64,000 bases of DNA, taken from NCBI RefSeq assembly GCF_000526515.1, contig NZ_JAGF01000001.1, positions 3,720,001 through 3,784,000 on the forward strand. The letters run 5' to 3'. The position numbers and the translations under genes were made by a program. Under the pieces are notes generated by a model. That model was not told the DNA's origin. It did not search any database and saw only the letters and a program-made list of their open reading frames with translations. Positions within the stretch are counted from its first letter, which is position 1; every line of letters begins with the position of its first letter. Shown piece by piece: positions 25,422-33,716 of this stretch. The DNA comes from Cellulomonas sp. KRMCY2 (GTDB taxonomy: Bacteria > Actinomycetota > Actinomycetes > Actinomycetales > Cellulomonadaceae).

Positions 25422-26563
25422 GTCGCTCCCGCGCCCCTGTCGGCCTTGGACCGCGCTTGCTCCTCACCCAGGGTCTGGTGATCGTGACCGGTGCGGTCAC
25501 GATGGCGCTCGTGGCGGTCATGCTCGCCCCCGGTCTCTTCCATGAACACCTCAGCCGGGCTCAGGTCCCCCTGGACGGCGACCTCCGCGACCACGTCAAC
25601 GAGGCATTTCTCAGCGCAACCTCGACATCCCTGGGTGTGGCGGTCACCGCAGCCGTGATCACCGCACTGGTCGCCAGCTGGTTCGTGACCCGGCGGGTCG
25701 TGCGGCCGGTGCACGCGATGGCCCGGGCGGCCGAGCGGATCGCAGGCGGCGACTACGCCGCTCGGGTGGACGTCAATGGTGCCGGTGAAGAGCTCGACTC
25801 CCTTGGGCATGCGTTCGACCAGATGGCGCAAGAGCTCGCTGCGACCCAGCGCACGCGTGCCGAGATGCTGCGGGACGTGGCCCACGAGCTGCGTACCCCC
25901 CTGACCTCGTTGCGCGGCTACGTCGACGCACTGTCCGACGGGGTGCTGAGCGTCAACCCCGAGACGTTGCAGACCCTGCACGCCGAGCTGTCCCGCGTGG
26001 AGCGACTGGTCGACGACCTCGCAACGGTGTCCCGTGCCGAAGAGCGCCGGCTCGACCTCCACCTGGTGCCTGTCGCTGCCGGTCAGCTGGTGGAGAGCGC
26101 GGTCCGGGTCGCGACCAGGGCCTTTGCGGTCGCCGGAGTCGAGCTGCGATCTGAGATCGAGGCGGACCTGCCCCTCGTCCTCGTCGACGTGGACCGGATC
26201 CAGGAGGTGCTGGCCAACCTTCTGGACAACGCACTGCGGCACACACCGGCACCCGGCGTCGTCACAGTCCTCGGCCGCCGCCGTCGCGCCGTCGTGGAAC
26301 TGGTGGTCCGCGACACCGGCGACGGCATCGCCCCTGAGCACCTTCGGCGGGTGTTCGAACGGTTCTACCGGGTCGACGCCGGACGCTCGCGCCAGAAGGG
26401 GGGAAGCGGCATCGGCCTTGCGATCGCCCGCGCCCTGACCGACGCCCACGGTGGAACCATCCACGCCGAGAGTCAGGGTCCCGGCCGGGGCTCGACCTTC
26501 ACCGTCACGTTGCCGGCCCCGGCTCGACCGGGTCAAGCAACCGCCGCGCCAAGCCGGCGATGA
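25418..26563 (+). CDS. Sensor histidine kinase (CopS-like, copy 1)
   Basis: A 381-residue membrane kinase. Two helices (about 17-38 and 72-92) enclose a very short outer loop with FHEHLSRAQ, then come a HAMP domain (about 92-145), the HisKA box with H156 (DVAHELRTPL), and an HATPase domain ([31 protein letters not shown]). It should autophosphorylate and drive the regulator gene next to it. Copy 2 at 35916 has nearly the same loop motif, FHQHMVRAG. His and Met in the loop could bind copper. Confidence 0.92.
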   Translation: MSRSRAPVGLGPRLLLTQGLVIVTGAVTMALVAVMLAPGLFHEHLSRAQVPLDGDLRDHVNEAFLSATSTSLGVAVTAAVITALVASWFVTRRVVRPVHAMARAAERIAGGDYAARVDVNGAGEELDSLGHAFDQMAQELAATQRTRAEMLRDVAHELRTPLTSLRGYVDALSDGVLSVNPETLQTLHAELSRVERLVDDLATVSRAEERRLDLHLVPVAAGQLVESAVRVATRAFAVAGVELRSEIEADLPLVLVDVDRIQEVLANLLDNALRHTPAPGVVTVLGRRRRAVVELVVRDTGDGIAPEHLRRVFERFYRVDAGRSRQKGGSGIGLAIARALTDAHGGTIHAESQGPGRGSTFTVTLPAPARPGQATAAPSRR

Positions 26564-26709
26564 AGGGTTCGTCCATCACGGCCATGGTGGCCGGAAGCGC
26601 CGACCGACCCTGGGCCCGCGGCCGGAACGACATGCAGGGGTGATCGCGGCCTGCTCCTCCCACCGATCGGTGGTGTTCATCGCCGACCGGTCGCCCCGTC
26701 GGTGCGCCC

Positions 26710-26729
26710 CGACCTTCATCGAACATTGA
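26710..26729 (-). promoter_or_regulatory. CopR-type tandem box 9
   Basis: Minus strand reads TCAATGTTC-GA-TGAAGGTCG, 109 bp upstream of the GTG at 26839. The rest of the space between the kinase and this gene shows nothing else. Confidence 0.65.
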
Positions 26730-26838
26730 TCGGATCCTGCGGCCTCCCTACATGACGGCCCTCGAGGCTGTCCCCGGGCACCGAACGACGCGGCCGGATG
26801 CGCCGCCCACTCAGCCGGGACGACAACAGGGAGGCCTT

Positions 26839-26952
26839 GTGCGGCCGGTGTACGTGATCACCCACGATCTCCCGCTCCCGGAGCCGGCCGCCAGGGACCG
26901 CATCATCGGCCCTGTCGGCGAGTGCCGCCAGGTGGCCTCGGCATGGGCGTGA
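26839..26952 (+). CDS. Possible 37-residue peptide coupled to YibE/F
   Basis: A GTG at 26839 lies behind GGGAGG with a normal gap. It reads VRPVYVITHDLPLPEPAARD and ends CRQVASAWA, with its TGA overlapping a GTG (26949) in the yibE/F frame as GTGA. No family is known. It could be a coupled leader or a real small protein. Confidence 0.4.
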   Translation: MRPVYVITHDLPLPEPAARDRIIGPVGECRQVASAWA

Positions 26953-28154
26953 GCCGCTATGGCCGGGCCGCCATCGTCCAGGTGGCGATCGTGGTCCCCT
27001 TGGTGGCCGCGACAATCGCAGGGCTGCTGGCCCTGTGGCCCAGCGGGGAGGTTCACGAGACGGGCATCGTCGCCGTCGACGCCGAGTACCCGCAGGCACG
27101 GGTCACCTCAACCAGGACGGACTCGTGCGCGGGTACGAACGAGGACCGGCAACCGGACGGGACGATACCGGGCTCGGTCCCGTGCACCTTGGTGACGGCC
27201 GAGGTGGCGGGCCAGACGGTCGAGGTGTGGGCGCCGGCCACGGTCCGGGCCGCTGATGTGCCCTCCGGGACCGCGATCGTCCTGGTCCGCTACCTGGAGA
27301 CCGAGACCGAGCCGGAGGTCTGGGCCTGGTTCGACTACTCCCGGAGCGTCCCGCTCGGCGTACTGGCGGTCGCATTCGCCGTCGTGGTGATCGCCGTCGC
27401 TGGCCTGCGGGGACTGCGGGCGCTCATCGGGCTCGCGGTTGCCTCGGTCGTGATCGCCACCTTCATGCTGCCGGCTCTGCTCGAGGGTCGCGATGCCCTG
27501 ATGGTGGGCCTGGTGGGCTCGTCGGCGATCATGTTCGTGGTCCTGTACCTCGCCCACGGGTTCTCCCAGCGAACCACCACGGCCCTGCTCGGCACGTTCG
27601 CCGGGCTTGCGGTCACCGCGATCCTGGGCGTCGTGGCAGCCAAGGCGGCCCACCTGACCGGGATCTCCACCGAGGAGAACTACCGGCTGGCGATGCTCAC
27701 CGGGCAGCTGGACGGCACGGCTCTGCGCGGGCTGTTCCTCGCCGGTGTCGCGCTCGCTGGGCTGGGTGTCCTCAACGATGTGACCGTCACCCAGGCATCG
27801 GCCGTCTGGGAGCTGCGAGATGCCGACCCGACAGCCTCGCGCCGGGCCCTGTTCTCCCGTGGCATGCGCATCGGGCGGGATCACATCGCCTCGGCGGTCT
27901 ACACCATCGCCTTCGCCTACGCCGGGGCCGCGCTGCCAGTCCTCCTGCTGCTGCAGGTCTACAAGCTCCCGATCCTTCAGACGATCAGCAGCGGCGAGTT
28001 CGCCGAGGAGATCGCCCGCACCCTCGTCGGCTCGATCGGTCTGGTCCTGGCCATCCCACTGACCACCGTCATCGCGGCCCTGGTCGTGACGACCCAGCCC
28101 GTTCGACGGCGCCACCTCGAGCGCGAAGCGGGCCACGGGCACTCCCACGCGTGA
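26943..28154 (+). CDS. YibE/F-family membrane protein
   Basis: A 403-residue protein. One N-terminal helix is followed by an exported small beta-rich part (about 40-125, with two Cys) and then seven or eight membrane helices, including the family stretch TGQLDGTALRGLFLAGVALAGLGVLNDVTVTQ. It ends in GHGHSHA. The start may be the ATG at 26943 or the GTG at 26949, which overlaps the upstream peptide stop. YibE/F proteins are of unknown function. Here the CopR box and His tail suggest a role in metal stress. Confidence 0.85.
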   Translation: MGVSRYGRAAIVQVAIVVPLVAATIAGLLALWPSGEVHETGIVAVDAEYPQARVTSTRTDSCAGTNEDRQPDGTIPGSVPCTLVTAEVAGQTVEVWAPATVRAADVPSGTAIVLVRYLETETEPEVWAWFDYSRSVPLGVLAVAFAVVVIAVAGLRGLRALIGLAVASVVIATFMLPALLEGRDALMVGLVGSSAIMFVVLYLAHGFSQRTTTALLGTFAGLAVTAILGVVAAKAAHLTGISTEENYRLAMLTGQLDGTALRGLFLAGVALAGLGVLNDVTVTQASAVWELRDADPTASRRALFSRGMRIGRDHIASAVYTIAFAYAGAALPVLLLLQVYKLPILQTISSGEFAEEIARTLVGSIGLVLAIPLTTVIAALVVTTQPVRRRHLEREAGHGHSHA

Positions 28155-28172
28155 CTCATGATCCGCCCCGAG

Positions 28173-28192
28173 CAACCTTCATTGAACCTTCA
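28173..28192 (-). promoter_or_regulatory. CopR-type tandem box 10 (near-perfect)
   Basis: Minus strand reads TGAAGGTTC-AA-TGAAGGTTG. The two 9-mers agree in eight positions. It is 105 bp upstream of the Cys-rich peptide gene. Confidence 0.8.
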
Positions 28193-28297
28193 TGGGCCGA
28201 GCCAAAGAATCATCACCGTCGTGTCGCAGGCTGGATGACGTCGCTGTCGGCCTCGGATCCGATGACCACCGACCGCCCACTCATCCAGGAGACACCC

Positions 28298-28429
28298 ATG
28301 AGCACCTGCTGCAAGGACACCCAGACCGAGAGCACCGGCTGCTGCTCGAACACCACCACCGCGGCGACCAGCAGCACGACGACGAGCCATCAGGCCGGCG
28401 GGCACTGCTGCCAGGACGACGCATCCTGA
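28298..28429 (+). CDS. 43-residue Cys-rich metallothionein-like peptide
   Basis: The ATG at 28298 follows AGGAG by eight bases. The peptide has three Cys-Cys pairs, at the start (MSTCCKD), in the first third (TGCCSN) and at the end (GGHCCQDD), joined by Ser/Thr-rich linkers, plus two His. It matches no metallothionein family I know, but the Cys density and the strong CopR box argue for a copper-chelating peptide. It heads a transcript with the DUF305 lipoprotein. It is too short for most gene callers. Confidence 0.65.
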   Translation: MSTCCKDTQTESTGCCSNTTTAATSSTTTSHQAGGHCCQDDAS

Positions 28430-28497
28430 GGCATCCGAGCAGGAATGAGGTCCGCGCGTCCGATCCTTGCCCCACTGACATCCTGGGAGTACCGCCG

Positions 28498-29121
28498 ATG
28501 ACTCACACCCGCCGCCTGACACTGACTGCCACCGCCGTCGTGCTGGCCGCCACGCTGACCGCCTGCAGCGGGGACGCCGACGCGCCGACCGCCGAGCCCG
28601 ACCAGGCGACGGCATCGGAGACGAGCGATGCGGACTCGGAGGGATCGGTCCACAACGACGCCGACACCGAGTTCGCCCAGATGATGATCGTTCACCACGA
28701 AGGTGCGATCGAGATGGCCGAGCTCGCCGCACAGCGGGCCACCACGCCCGAGGTCACGGCCCTGGCTGAGCGCATCGCCGGCGCCCAGGGCCCCGAGATC
28801 GAGCTCATGACGTCATGGTTGGAGACCTGGGACGAGCAGCTGCCGTCCGAGGCCGAGATGGGCTCGATGGACCACGGCCCCATGGAGATGGACGGGATGG
28901 ACCAGGAGGCCGTGATGGAGCAGCTGACCTCGCTCAGCGGCACCGAGTTCGATCGCCGCTTCCTGGAGCTGATGACGGACCACCACCGCGGCGCGATCGA
29001 GATGTCCGAGGAGTTCCGGGCCGCCGGCCAGAACGCCGCGGCGATCCAGCTCGCCGGGGCGATCATCGACGCCCAGACCGTCGAGATCACCGAGATGGAG
29101 AATCTCCGCCAGGGGCTGTAG
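28498..29121 (+). CDS. DUF305 lipoprotein
   Basis: A 207-residue exported lipoprotein. The signal peptide ends in a lipobox (LTACS), so it is anchored at Cys near residue 22. The DUF305 part has two ferritin-like helical motifs, MMIVHHEGAIEMAELA and LMTDHHRGAIEMSEEF, with a Met/His/Asp-rich bridge (MGSMDHGPMEMDGMDQ). DUF305 proteins are common in copper loci, and the His pairs plus Met are probable copper ligands. GGGAG lies nine bases before the ATG. It is a potential client of the Lgt gene just downstream. Confidence 0.88.
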   Translation: MTHTRRLTLTATAVVLAATLTACSGDADAPTAEPDQATASETSDADSEGSVHNDADTEFAQMMIVHHEGAIEMAELAAQRATTPEVTALAERIAGAQGPEIELMTSWLETWDEQLPSEAEMGSMDHGPMEMDGMDQEAVMEQLTSLSGTEFDRRFLELMTDHHRGAIEMSEEFRAAGQNAAAIQLAGAIIDAQTVEITEMENLRQGL

Positions 29122-29212
29122 AGCGCGATCCATGGGCCTGTCCGCGTGAGCGGGCGGGCCCTGACGCGTCCCTGCCGCAGCTCAGTGCCCCTCGGCCCTG
29201 TCCCCTGGCCGC

Positions 29213-29232
29213 GAACCTTCATCGAAGGTTGA
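29213..29232 (-). promoter_or_regulatory. CopR-type tandem box 11
   Basis: Minus strand reads TCAACCTTC-GA-TGAAGGTTC, 106 bp upstream of lgt. Confidence 0.7.
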
Positions 29233-29338
29233 TCGTCCGGTCGGCCGTTCTTGATGCGACGGGGTCATCGTTGGGTGACCCCATCCAGTTTGGTGCGCAC
29301 CGGCCCGCGGCGGCGCGGCACATGACGTTCGAGGTGAC

Positions 29339-30118
29339 ATGCAACCGGTCCTCTTCTCGGTTCTCGGCATCGACATCCAGGCCTACGGCGTGAGCAAGGC
29401 ACTCGCCGCCCTCGTCGCGGCATACCTGCTCGGCCGAGCGTTCGCGAGCCGCGGCCTACCCAAGGAGTCGGCCCACACCCTGGTCTTCTGGGCCACGATG
29501 TGGGGCTTCGCGGCCGCCAAGGTGTACTACCTGGCCGAACAGCTACCCGGCATCACCGTGCACGACCTGGGTGGCATGGGGTTCACCTGGTTCGGTGGAC
29601 TGATCGGCGGCATCGGCGCGGCGCTGGTGATCATCCGTCGGCACGGCCTGCCGGTGGGAGTGGTCGCCGGGTTGGCCGCCGTCCCGCTGACCGTCGCCTA
29701 CGGGATCGGCCGGCTCGGCTGCCTGCTGTCGGGCGACGGGACGTATGGACGCCCGAGCACCCTGCCCTGGGCGATGACCTTTCCCAACGGGGTGGTCGCG
29801 ACCGACGTCCCGGTCCACCCCACACCCCTGTACGAGGCCCTCGCTGCCGCGGTGATCGCCGTCCTGCTGTGGCGCGCGAGCCGCACGTTGCCGCTCCCGG
29901 CCGTCTTCGGCGTCTACCTCGTCCTCAGCGGCGTGTCCCGGTTCCTGGTCGAGTTCCTGCGGATCAACGACCCCGTCGTCGCCGGCCTGACCCAACCCCA
30001 GCTGTGGTCGGTCGTCAGCGTCCTCGCCGGCGTGACCGTCGCGGTGCGGGTCCGCAGCAGCCACGCGACGGACGCGACGTCCGCGACCCAGGAGGAGGAG
30101 CTCGCTACCGTGCGGTGA
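29339..30118 (+). CDS. lgt: Prolipoprotein diacylglyceryl transferase
   Basis: A 259-residue membrane enzyme with seven helices that attaches diacylglycerol to the lipobox Cys. The Lgt signature is present as YGIGRLGCLLSGDGTYG, with the second conserved part HPTPLYE and the late RFLVEFLR. It is probably an extra copy next to a housekeeping lgt elsewhere, because it lies behind a CopR box inside the copper island and next to a DUF305 lipoprotein gene. It is followed by the PaaK-like gene after 38 bp. Confidence 0.9.
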   Translation: MQPVLFSVLGIDIQAYGVSKALAALVAAYLLGRAFASRGLPKESAHTLVFWATMWGFAAAKVYYLAEQLPGITVHDLGGMGFTWFGGLIGGIGAALVIIRRHGLPVGVVAGLAAVPLTVAYGIGRLGCLLSGDGTYGRPSTLPWAMTFPNGVVATDVPVHPTPLYEALAAAVIAVLLWRASRTLPLPAVFGVYLVLSGVSRFLVEFLRINDPVVAGLTQPQLWSVVSVLAGVTVAVRVRSSHATDATSATQEEELATVR

Positions 30119-30156
30119 CGGACGGTTGCTGGTAGCGCCTCGAGGAGGAGGTCATC

Positions 30157-31515
30157 GTGGACGTCGACCTGATGGTGCGAGTCCTTGCGCGCCGAGCCGC
30201 GCTGGCCCGCCACGACCGTTGGTCGCCGGCGCAGCTGGCCACCCATCAGGCGGCCTGGCTAGCGGACCTTCGCCGCCATGCCTACGCACGGTCACCGTTC
30301 TATGTGAGACATCACGCCGGCCTGCAGGACGCGCCGTTGGCTGCCCTGCCAGCCGTGACGAAGGCGCAGATGATGGTGGACTTCGACCTGCTCGTGACGG
30401 ACCGGCACCTGAACCTCGAGCAGATCGAGGCGCACCTGGCCCAGCTGACCGACCTCGGCGGCGACCCGGGTGTGCCGTTCCGAGGGCGCTGGTGGACGGC
30501 TGCGACGGCAGGGACGACCGGTCGGCGTGGGGTGTTCGTCTGGGACCGCCACGAGTGGGCTACCGTCCTTGCGTCCTACTCGCGCGCAACGATGTGGGCA
30601 GGGGTGCGCGTCGGGCTGGGCCACCCGGTGCCGATGGCGGTCGTCAGCTCACGGGTACCCACCCATCAGAGCGCCGTGGTCGGCGCCTCCTTGAGGTCAC
30701 GCACCGTGCCCACGCTGCGCCTGGACGCGCGAGCACCCTTGGCCCAGACCGTCGAGGCCCTCAACACCTTCGCACCGCAGGTTCTGGTCGGCTACCCGTC
30801 GGCGCTCAGACCATTGGCCGACGAGCAGCTCGCCGGGCGTCTTCGGATCGCTCCCCAGGCCGTCATGTCCGCATCCGAGGTCCTGACCGACCACGCGGCA
30901 CGCGACATGGCCCGGGCGTGGGGATCCTCGCCGTTCGATGTGTATGCGGCGACCGAGACCGCCGGCATCTCGTCGCCGTGCCACCTCGGGACCCGCCACA
31001 TCTACGAGGACCTCGTCCTGGTCGAACCGGTCGACGCGACGGGCGCGGCGGTCCCGGTCGGGACCGCAGGGGCTCGCCTGCTGGTGACCGTCCTGTTCTC
31101 CCGGACGATGCCACTGATCCGCTACGAGCTCTCCGACCGGGTCACCCTCAGCGCCCACAGCTGCGCGTGCGGGAGCCCCTTCCGGGTCCTGGAACGGGTC
31201 GAGGGTCGCGAGCAGGAGGTCCCCACCGTGACCACCGCGCGCGGCGCGGTCAGCCTGCACCCGAACGTCTTCCACGCCGTGCTGGACGACCTGAACGTCG
31301 CCGGATGGCAGGTCGTCCAGGAGACCCACGACCGCCTGCGGCTCCTCCTGGTGCCAGGAGCCGCGCCGGTCGACCTCCTCGCCGCGCAACGGCGCGTGGC
31401 CGCCGCCGTCACCGAGGCGGGAGCCGGATCGGTGAGCGTGGAGGTGGAGGCGGTGACGGAGATCCCGCGGACCGCGCTCGGCAAGACCCTGCTCACCCGT
31501 CGACTGGCCCCCTGA
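30157..31515 (+). CDS. PaaK-like AMP-forming ligase (ANL superfamily)
   Basis: A 452-residue protein of the phenylacetate-CoA ligase/coenzyme F390 synthetase group. The N-terminus has LRRHAYARSPFYVRHHAG, typical for PaaK. The AMP-binding loop is TAATAGTTGRRGVF. ATETAG and the RYELSDRV motif follow. The C-terminal Lys lies in TALGKTLLTRR. It should activate an aryl or other carboxylic acid. It shares a likely transcript with the CopR-controlled lgt. The GTG start at 30157 follows GAGGAGGAGG. What acid it uses in a copper island is unclear. Confidence 0.8.
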   Translation: MDVDLMVRVLARRAALARHDRWSPAQLATHQAAWLADLRRHAYARSPFYVRHHAGLQDAPLAALPAVTKAQMMVDFDLLVTDRHLNLEQIEAHLAQLTDLGGDPGVPFRGRWWTAATAGTTGRRGVFVWDRHEWATVLASYSRATMWAGVRVGLGHPVPMAVVSSRVPTHQSAVVGASLRSRTVPTLRLDARAPLAQTVEALNTFAPQVLVGYPSALRPLADEQLAGRLRIAPQAVMSASEVLTDHAARDMARAWGSSPFDVYAATETAGISSPCHLGTRHIYEDLVLVEPVDATGAAVPVGTAGARLLVTVLFSRTMPLIRYELSDRVTLSAHSCACGSPFRVLERVEGREQEVPTVTTARGAVSLHPNVFHAVLDDLNVAGWQVVQETHDRLRLLLVPGAAPVDLLAAQRRVAAAVTEAGAGSVSVEVEAVTEIPRTALGKTLLTRRLAP

Positions 31516-31576
31516 GCCGCCGACGTACCCTCGCCACAGACGGCGGCCGAGCTCCGATGACGCTTCGATCCGGCAG

Positions 31577-32752
31577 TCACGTCACGAGCAGCGCGACCGT
31601 CGACCCAACCGCGGCGACGAAGGTCACGACGAGGGTGACCTGTCGGCCGTGAGCGGTCTTGCGAGGCAGGCCACGCAAGGGGAAGAGGAGCTGACGTGCG
31701 AGCGTGTATGCGCCGAAGCCCGCGACGAAGACCAACCCGTCGACCGCGGGCGGGCCCTGCAGAACCACGACGAAGGTCAGGGCGGCCAGCACTGCCGCTA
31801 CCGTCGACTCCATGAGCTGCACCGGGATCCGCCGCTGACCCACGCGCCGGTCCGAGGACCAGAGCCCCCATCGGGAGGCAGTGGGCAGTCCAACGCAGCA
31901 GCCGCCGAAGAAGCAGCCAAGCCGTCCGATGGCCTGCCCGATCAGCAGCGCGGGCACCGTCGTGTCGAGCAGATGCCCCAATGGGACCGACCACGCCAGA
32001 CCGCCCGCAAGGAAGGTCGCAACGGCAGCCACGACGAATCCCTGAACGCTCATCCCGGTGACCAGGAGGCGCCCCTTCTCCGTCAGGTGGGTGAGCCGGT
32101 AGTACACCTTGGCACCGACCAAGCCGACCACGGAGGCCAGCAGCCCGAGCGCCAGGACTCGGCCCGGTGCGAGTCCGTGGGCGCGGGAGAGCACGGACTG
32201 CGCCACGAGCGCGGCGACGACCCCCAGTCCGACCAGCGCCGGCCACGCTCCCAGGACCACGCCCGGTGCGCGGATCCCGGCGACGGGAGCGTAGGTCGTG
32301 TGCCCGGTGCCCGTGGCACGAGGCAGGTGCCGCGCGGCGGAACGGTCCCCACCGGGTGGGATGACCAGTCCGTCGGCTGCGACCTTCCACAGACCCGGGT
32401 TCTTCCCGGTGATCCGGTGCGTCAGGGCGACCCGACCGGTCCTCGGCAGGACCTTGTCGAGCTTGGCAACCACCTGGAACGAATCCTTCGGTCCAGGTTT
32501 CCCGATGACGTCCAGGCGCGTGCCGGTGAACCGCACTCCGACGGCGTAGGGCGCCGCGGCGTCATCCGTGTCGAACCAGTAGGTCAACCCCAGCGCCTGC
32601 GGCTCGAGCTCGGCAAGGGCCGGCGTGCTCAAGGTCACGAACTGCAGTGGGGTCTGTCGATCGCCCGATCCGGTGATCCGCGCGAGGGCGGGCTCGGACC
32701 GCCGCTCCTGGACCACGTCCGCGGTCGTCTTCGCCTGTTGGCTTCGGTGCAT
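31577..32752 (-). CDS. Lgt-like membrane protein with an extra N-terminal domain
   Basis: A 391-residue protein. The first 150 residues form a soluble, beta-rich domain of unknown kind. From about 160 onward come six or seven helices with the Lgt-like core IGRLGCFFGGCCVGLPT and PVQLMES, where normal Lgt has GRLGNFxNGE and HPTQLYE. It is therefore a distant Lgt relative, and may not transfer diacylglycerol. CopR box 12 lies 134 bp upstream. Two lgt-type genes facing each other under CopR boxes are noteworthy. Confidence 0.75.
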   Translation of the reverse strand: MHRSQQAKTTADVVQERRSEPALARITGSGDRQTPLQFVTLSTPALAELEPQALGLTYWFDTDDAAAPYAVGVRFTGTRLDVIGKPGPKDSFQVVAKLDKVLPRTGRVALTHRITGKNPGLWKVAADGLVIPPGGDRSAARHLPRATGTGHTTYAPVAGIRAPGVVLGAWPALVGLGVVAALVAQSVLSRAHGLAPGRVLALGLLASVVGLVGAKVYYRLTHLTEKGRLLVTGMSVQGFVVAAVATFLAGGLAWSVPLGHLLDTTVPALLIGQAIGRLGCFFGGCCVGLPTASRWGLWSSDRRVGQRRIPVQLMESTVAAVLAALTFVVVLQGPPAVDGLVFVAGFGAYTLARQLLFPLRGLPRKTAHGRQVTLVVTFVAAVGSTVALLVT

Positions 32753-32886
32753 GGGTGTCCTCCGTCAGTTCTGCCAGCCGTGCAATGGACGACGTCAAAG
32801 GCAGTCCTCGTCGCACGCTTCGATGGCCTGGCTGGGCCACCACCAGATGCTGACGTCGGCGAACCGAACAACACCCTCAGGTCGGA

Positions 32887-32906
32887 TCAAGATTCGCTGA
32901 AGGAGC
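32887..32906 (+). promoter_or_regulatory. CopR-type tandem box 12
   Basis: Reads TCAAGATTC-GC-TGAAGGAGC, in the usual orientation for the minus-strand Lgt-like gene. Confidence 0.65.
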
Positions 32907-32997
32907 GCCACGGATGGCTGGCACTTGAAGAGCCGACTTGCCCAGTTCGAACGCCGACGCCCTGCACGCCGATCCGGTCGGCTCCCTGGGGGCGACC

Positions 32998-33027
32998 GAC
33001 GGCCCAGTCCTCATGGACTGGGCCGTC
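32998..33027 (-). terminator. Strong hairpin after the tlpA-like operon
   Basis: GACGGCCCAGTCC and its exact complement form a 13-bp stem with a 4-base TCAT loop, 63 bp downstream of the tlpA-like stop. Confidence 0.75.
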
Positions 33028-33089
33028 TCCGCGCCGGTGACGAACCTGTGCGCGTGCAGTGATGGTCTAGACAGTGCCGTCTCTCGGCG

Positions 33090-33716
33090 TCAGAGCCGGT
33101 CGAGTGCCTCCTGGAGCAGGTCGGTGGGGGCGAGCCACATGGATGGGTAGTTTCCGTACCACTGCTGGACGCCGTCGGCGTCGATCAGGATGAATCCGTG
33201 ACCGGGCAGGCCTTCGTGCATGCCGGTCCCCAGGGTTCCGTACTCTTCGGAGACGGTTCCGTCATCGAGCAGGAACGGGGTGCTGACGCCGAGTCGCTCC
33301 CGCTCGGGGTTGATCTGCTCGGCGGTGTTCATCACGATCGGCACCACCTTGATCCCGGCTTCGGCGAACCCGGGCTCCTTCTCGATCTCGGCCATCTGCA
33401 GCAGGCAGGAGTCGCAGCCGGCACCCTCGTTGAAGTACAGGATGACCGGTGTCCCGCGCAGAGCCGACAGTGTCAGGGTGCCGCCCTGGGAGGTGGGCAG
33501 GGTGAAGTTCGGTGCCTGGCGCGCATCGGAGGACTCGACCGGCCGCGAGCTGAGCAGGGCAGCGGTCACGAGGGTGGCGATCACGAGCAGGCCGGCGCCC
33601 CACGCCGCCAGGCTGAGCCGACGCCGCCGCCGAGCGGCACCGGTCTGGGACTTCTTGATCTCGTCGAGCTTCTCCTGGCGTTCGGCCTGGCGACGCGAGG
33701 CGGTTCCTGAGGTCAT
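33090..33716 (-). CDS. Membrane-anchored thioredoxin-like (TlpA/AhpC) protein
   Basis: A 208-residue protein with a basic, coil-forming N-terminus, one membrane helix (about 36-56) and an outer redoxin domain (about 65-205). The active site is CDSC (residues 101-104) in YFNEGAGCDSCL, unlike the usual WCxPC. It should reduce or form disulfides on the outer face, fed by the CcdA homologue whose gene overlaps by ATGA. Copper stress damages thiols, which fits the island. Confidence 0.82.
   Translation of the reverse strand: MTSGTASRRQAERQEKLDEIKKSQTGAARRRRRLSLAAWGAGLLVIATLVTAALLSSRPVESSDARQAPNFTLPTSQGGTLTLSALRGTPVILYFNEGAGCDSCLLQMAEIEKEPGFAEAGIKVVPIVMNTAEQINPERERLGVSTPFLLDDGTVSEEYGTLGTGMHEGLPGHGFILIDADGVQQWYGNYPSMWLAPTDLLQEALDRL

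Larger units (their letters stand above)
32753..33089. other. 337-bp divergent space with CopR box and terminator
   Basis: It holds CopR box 12 (32887-32906) and the hairpin ending the tlpA-like operon (32998-33027). No credible gene is seen. Confidence 0.6.
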
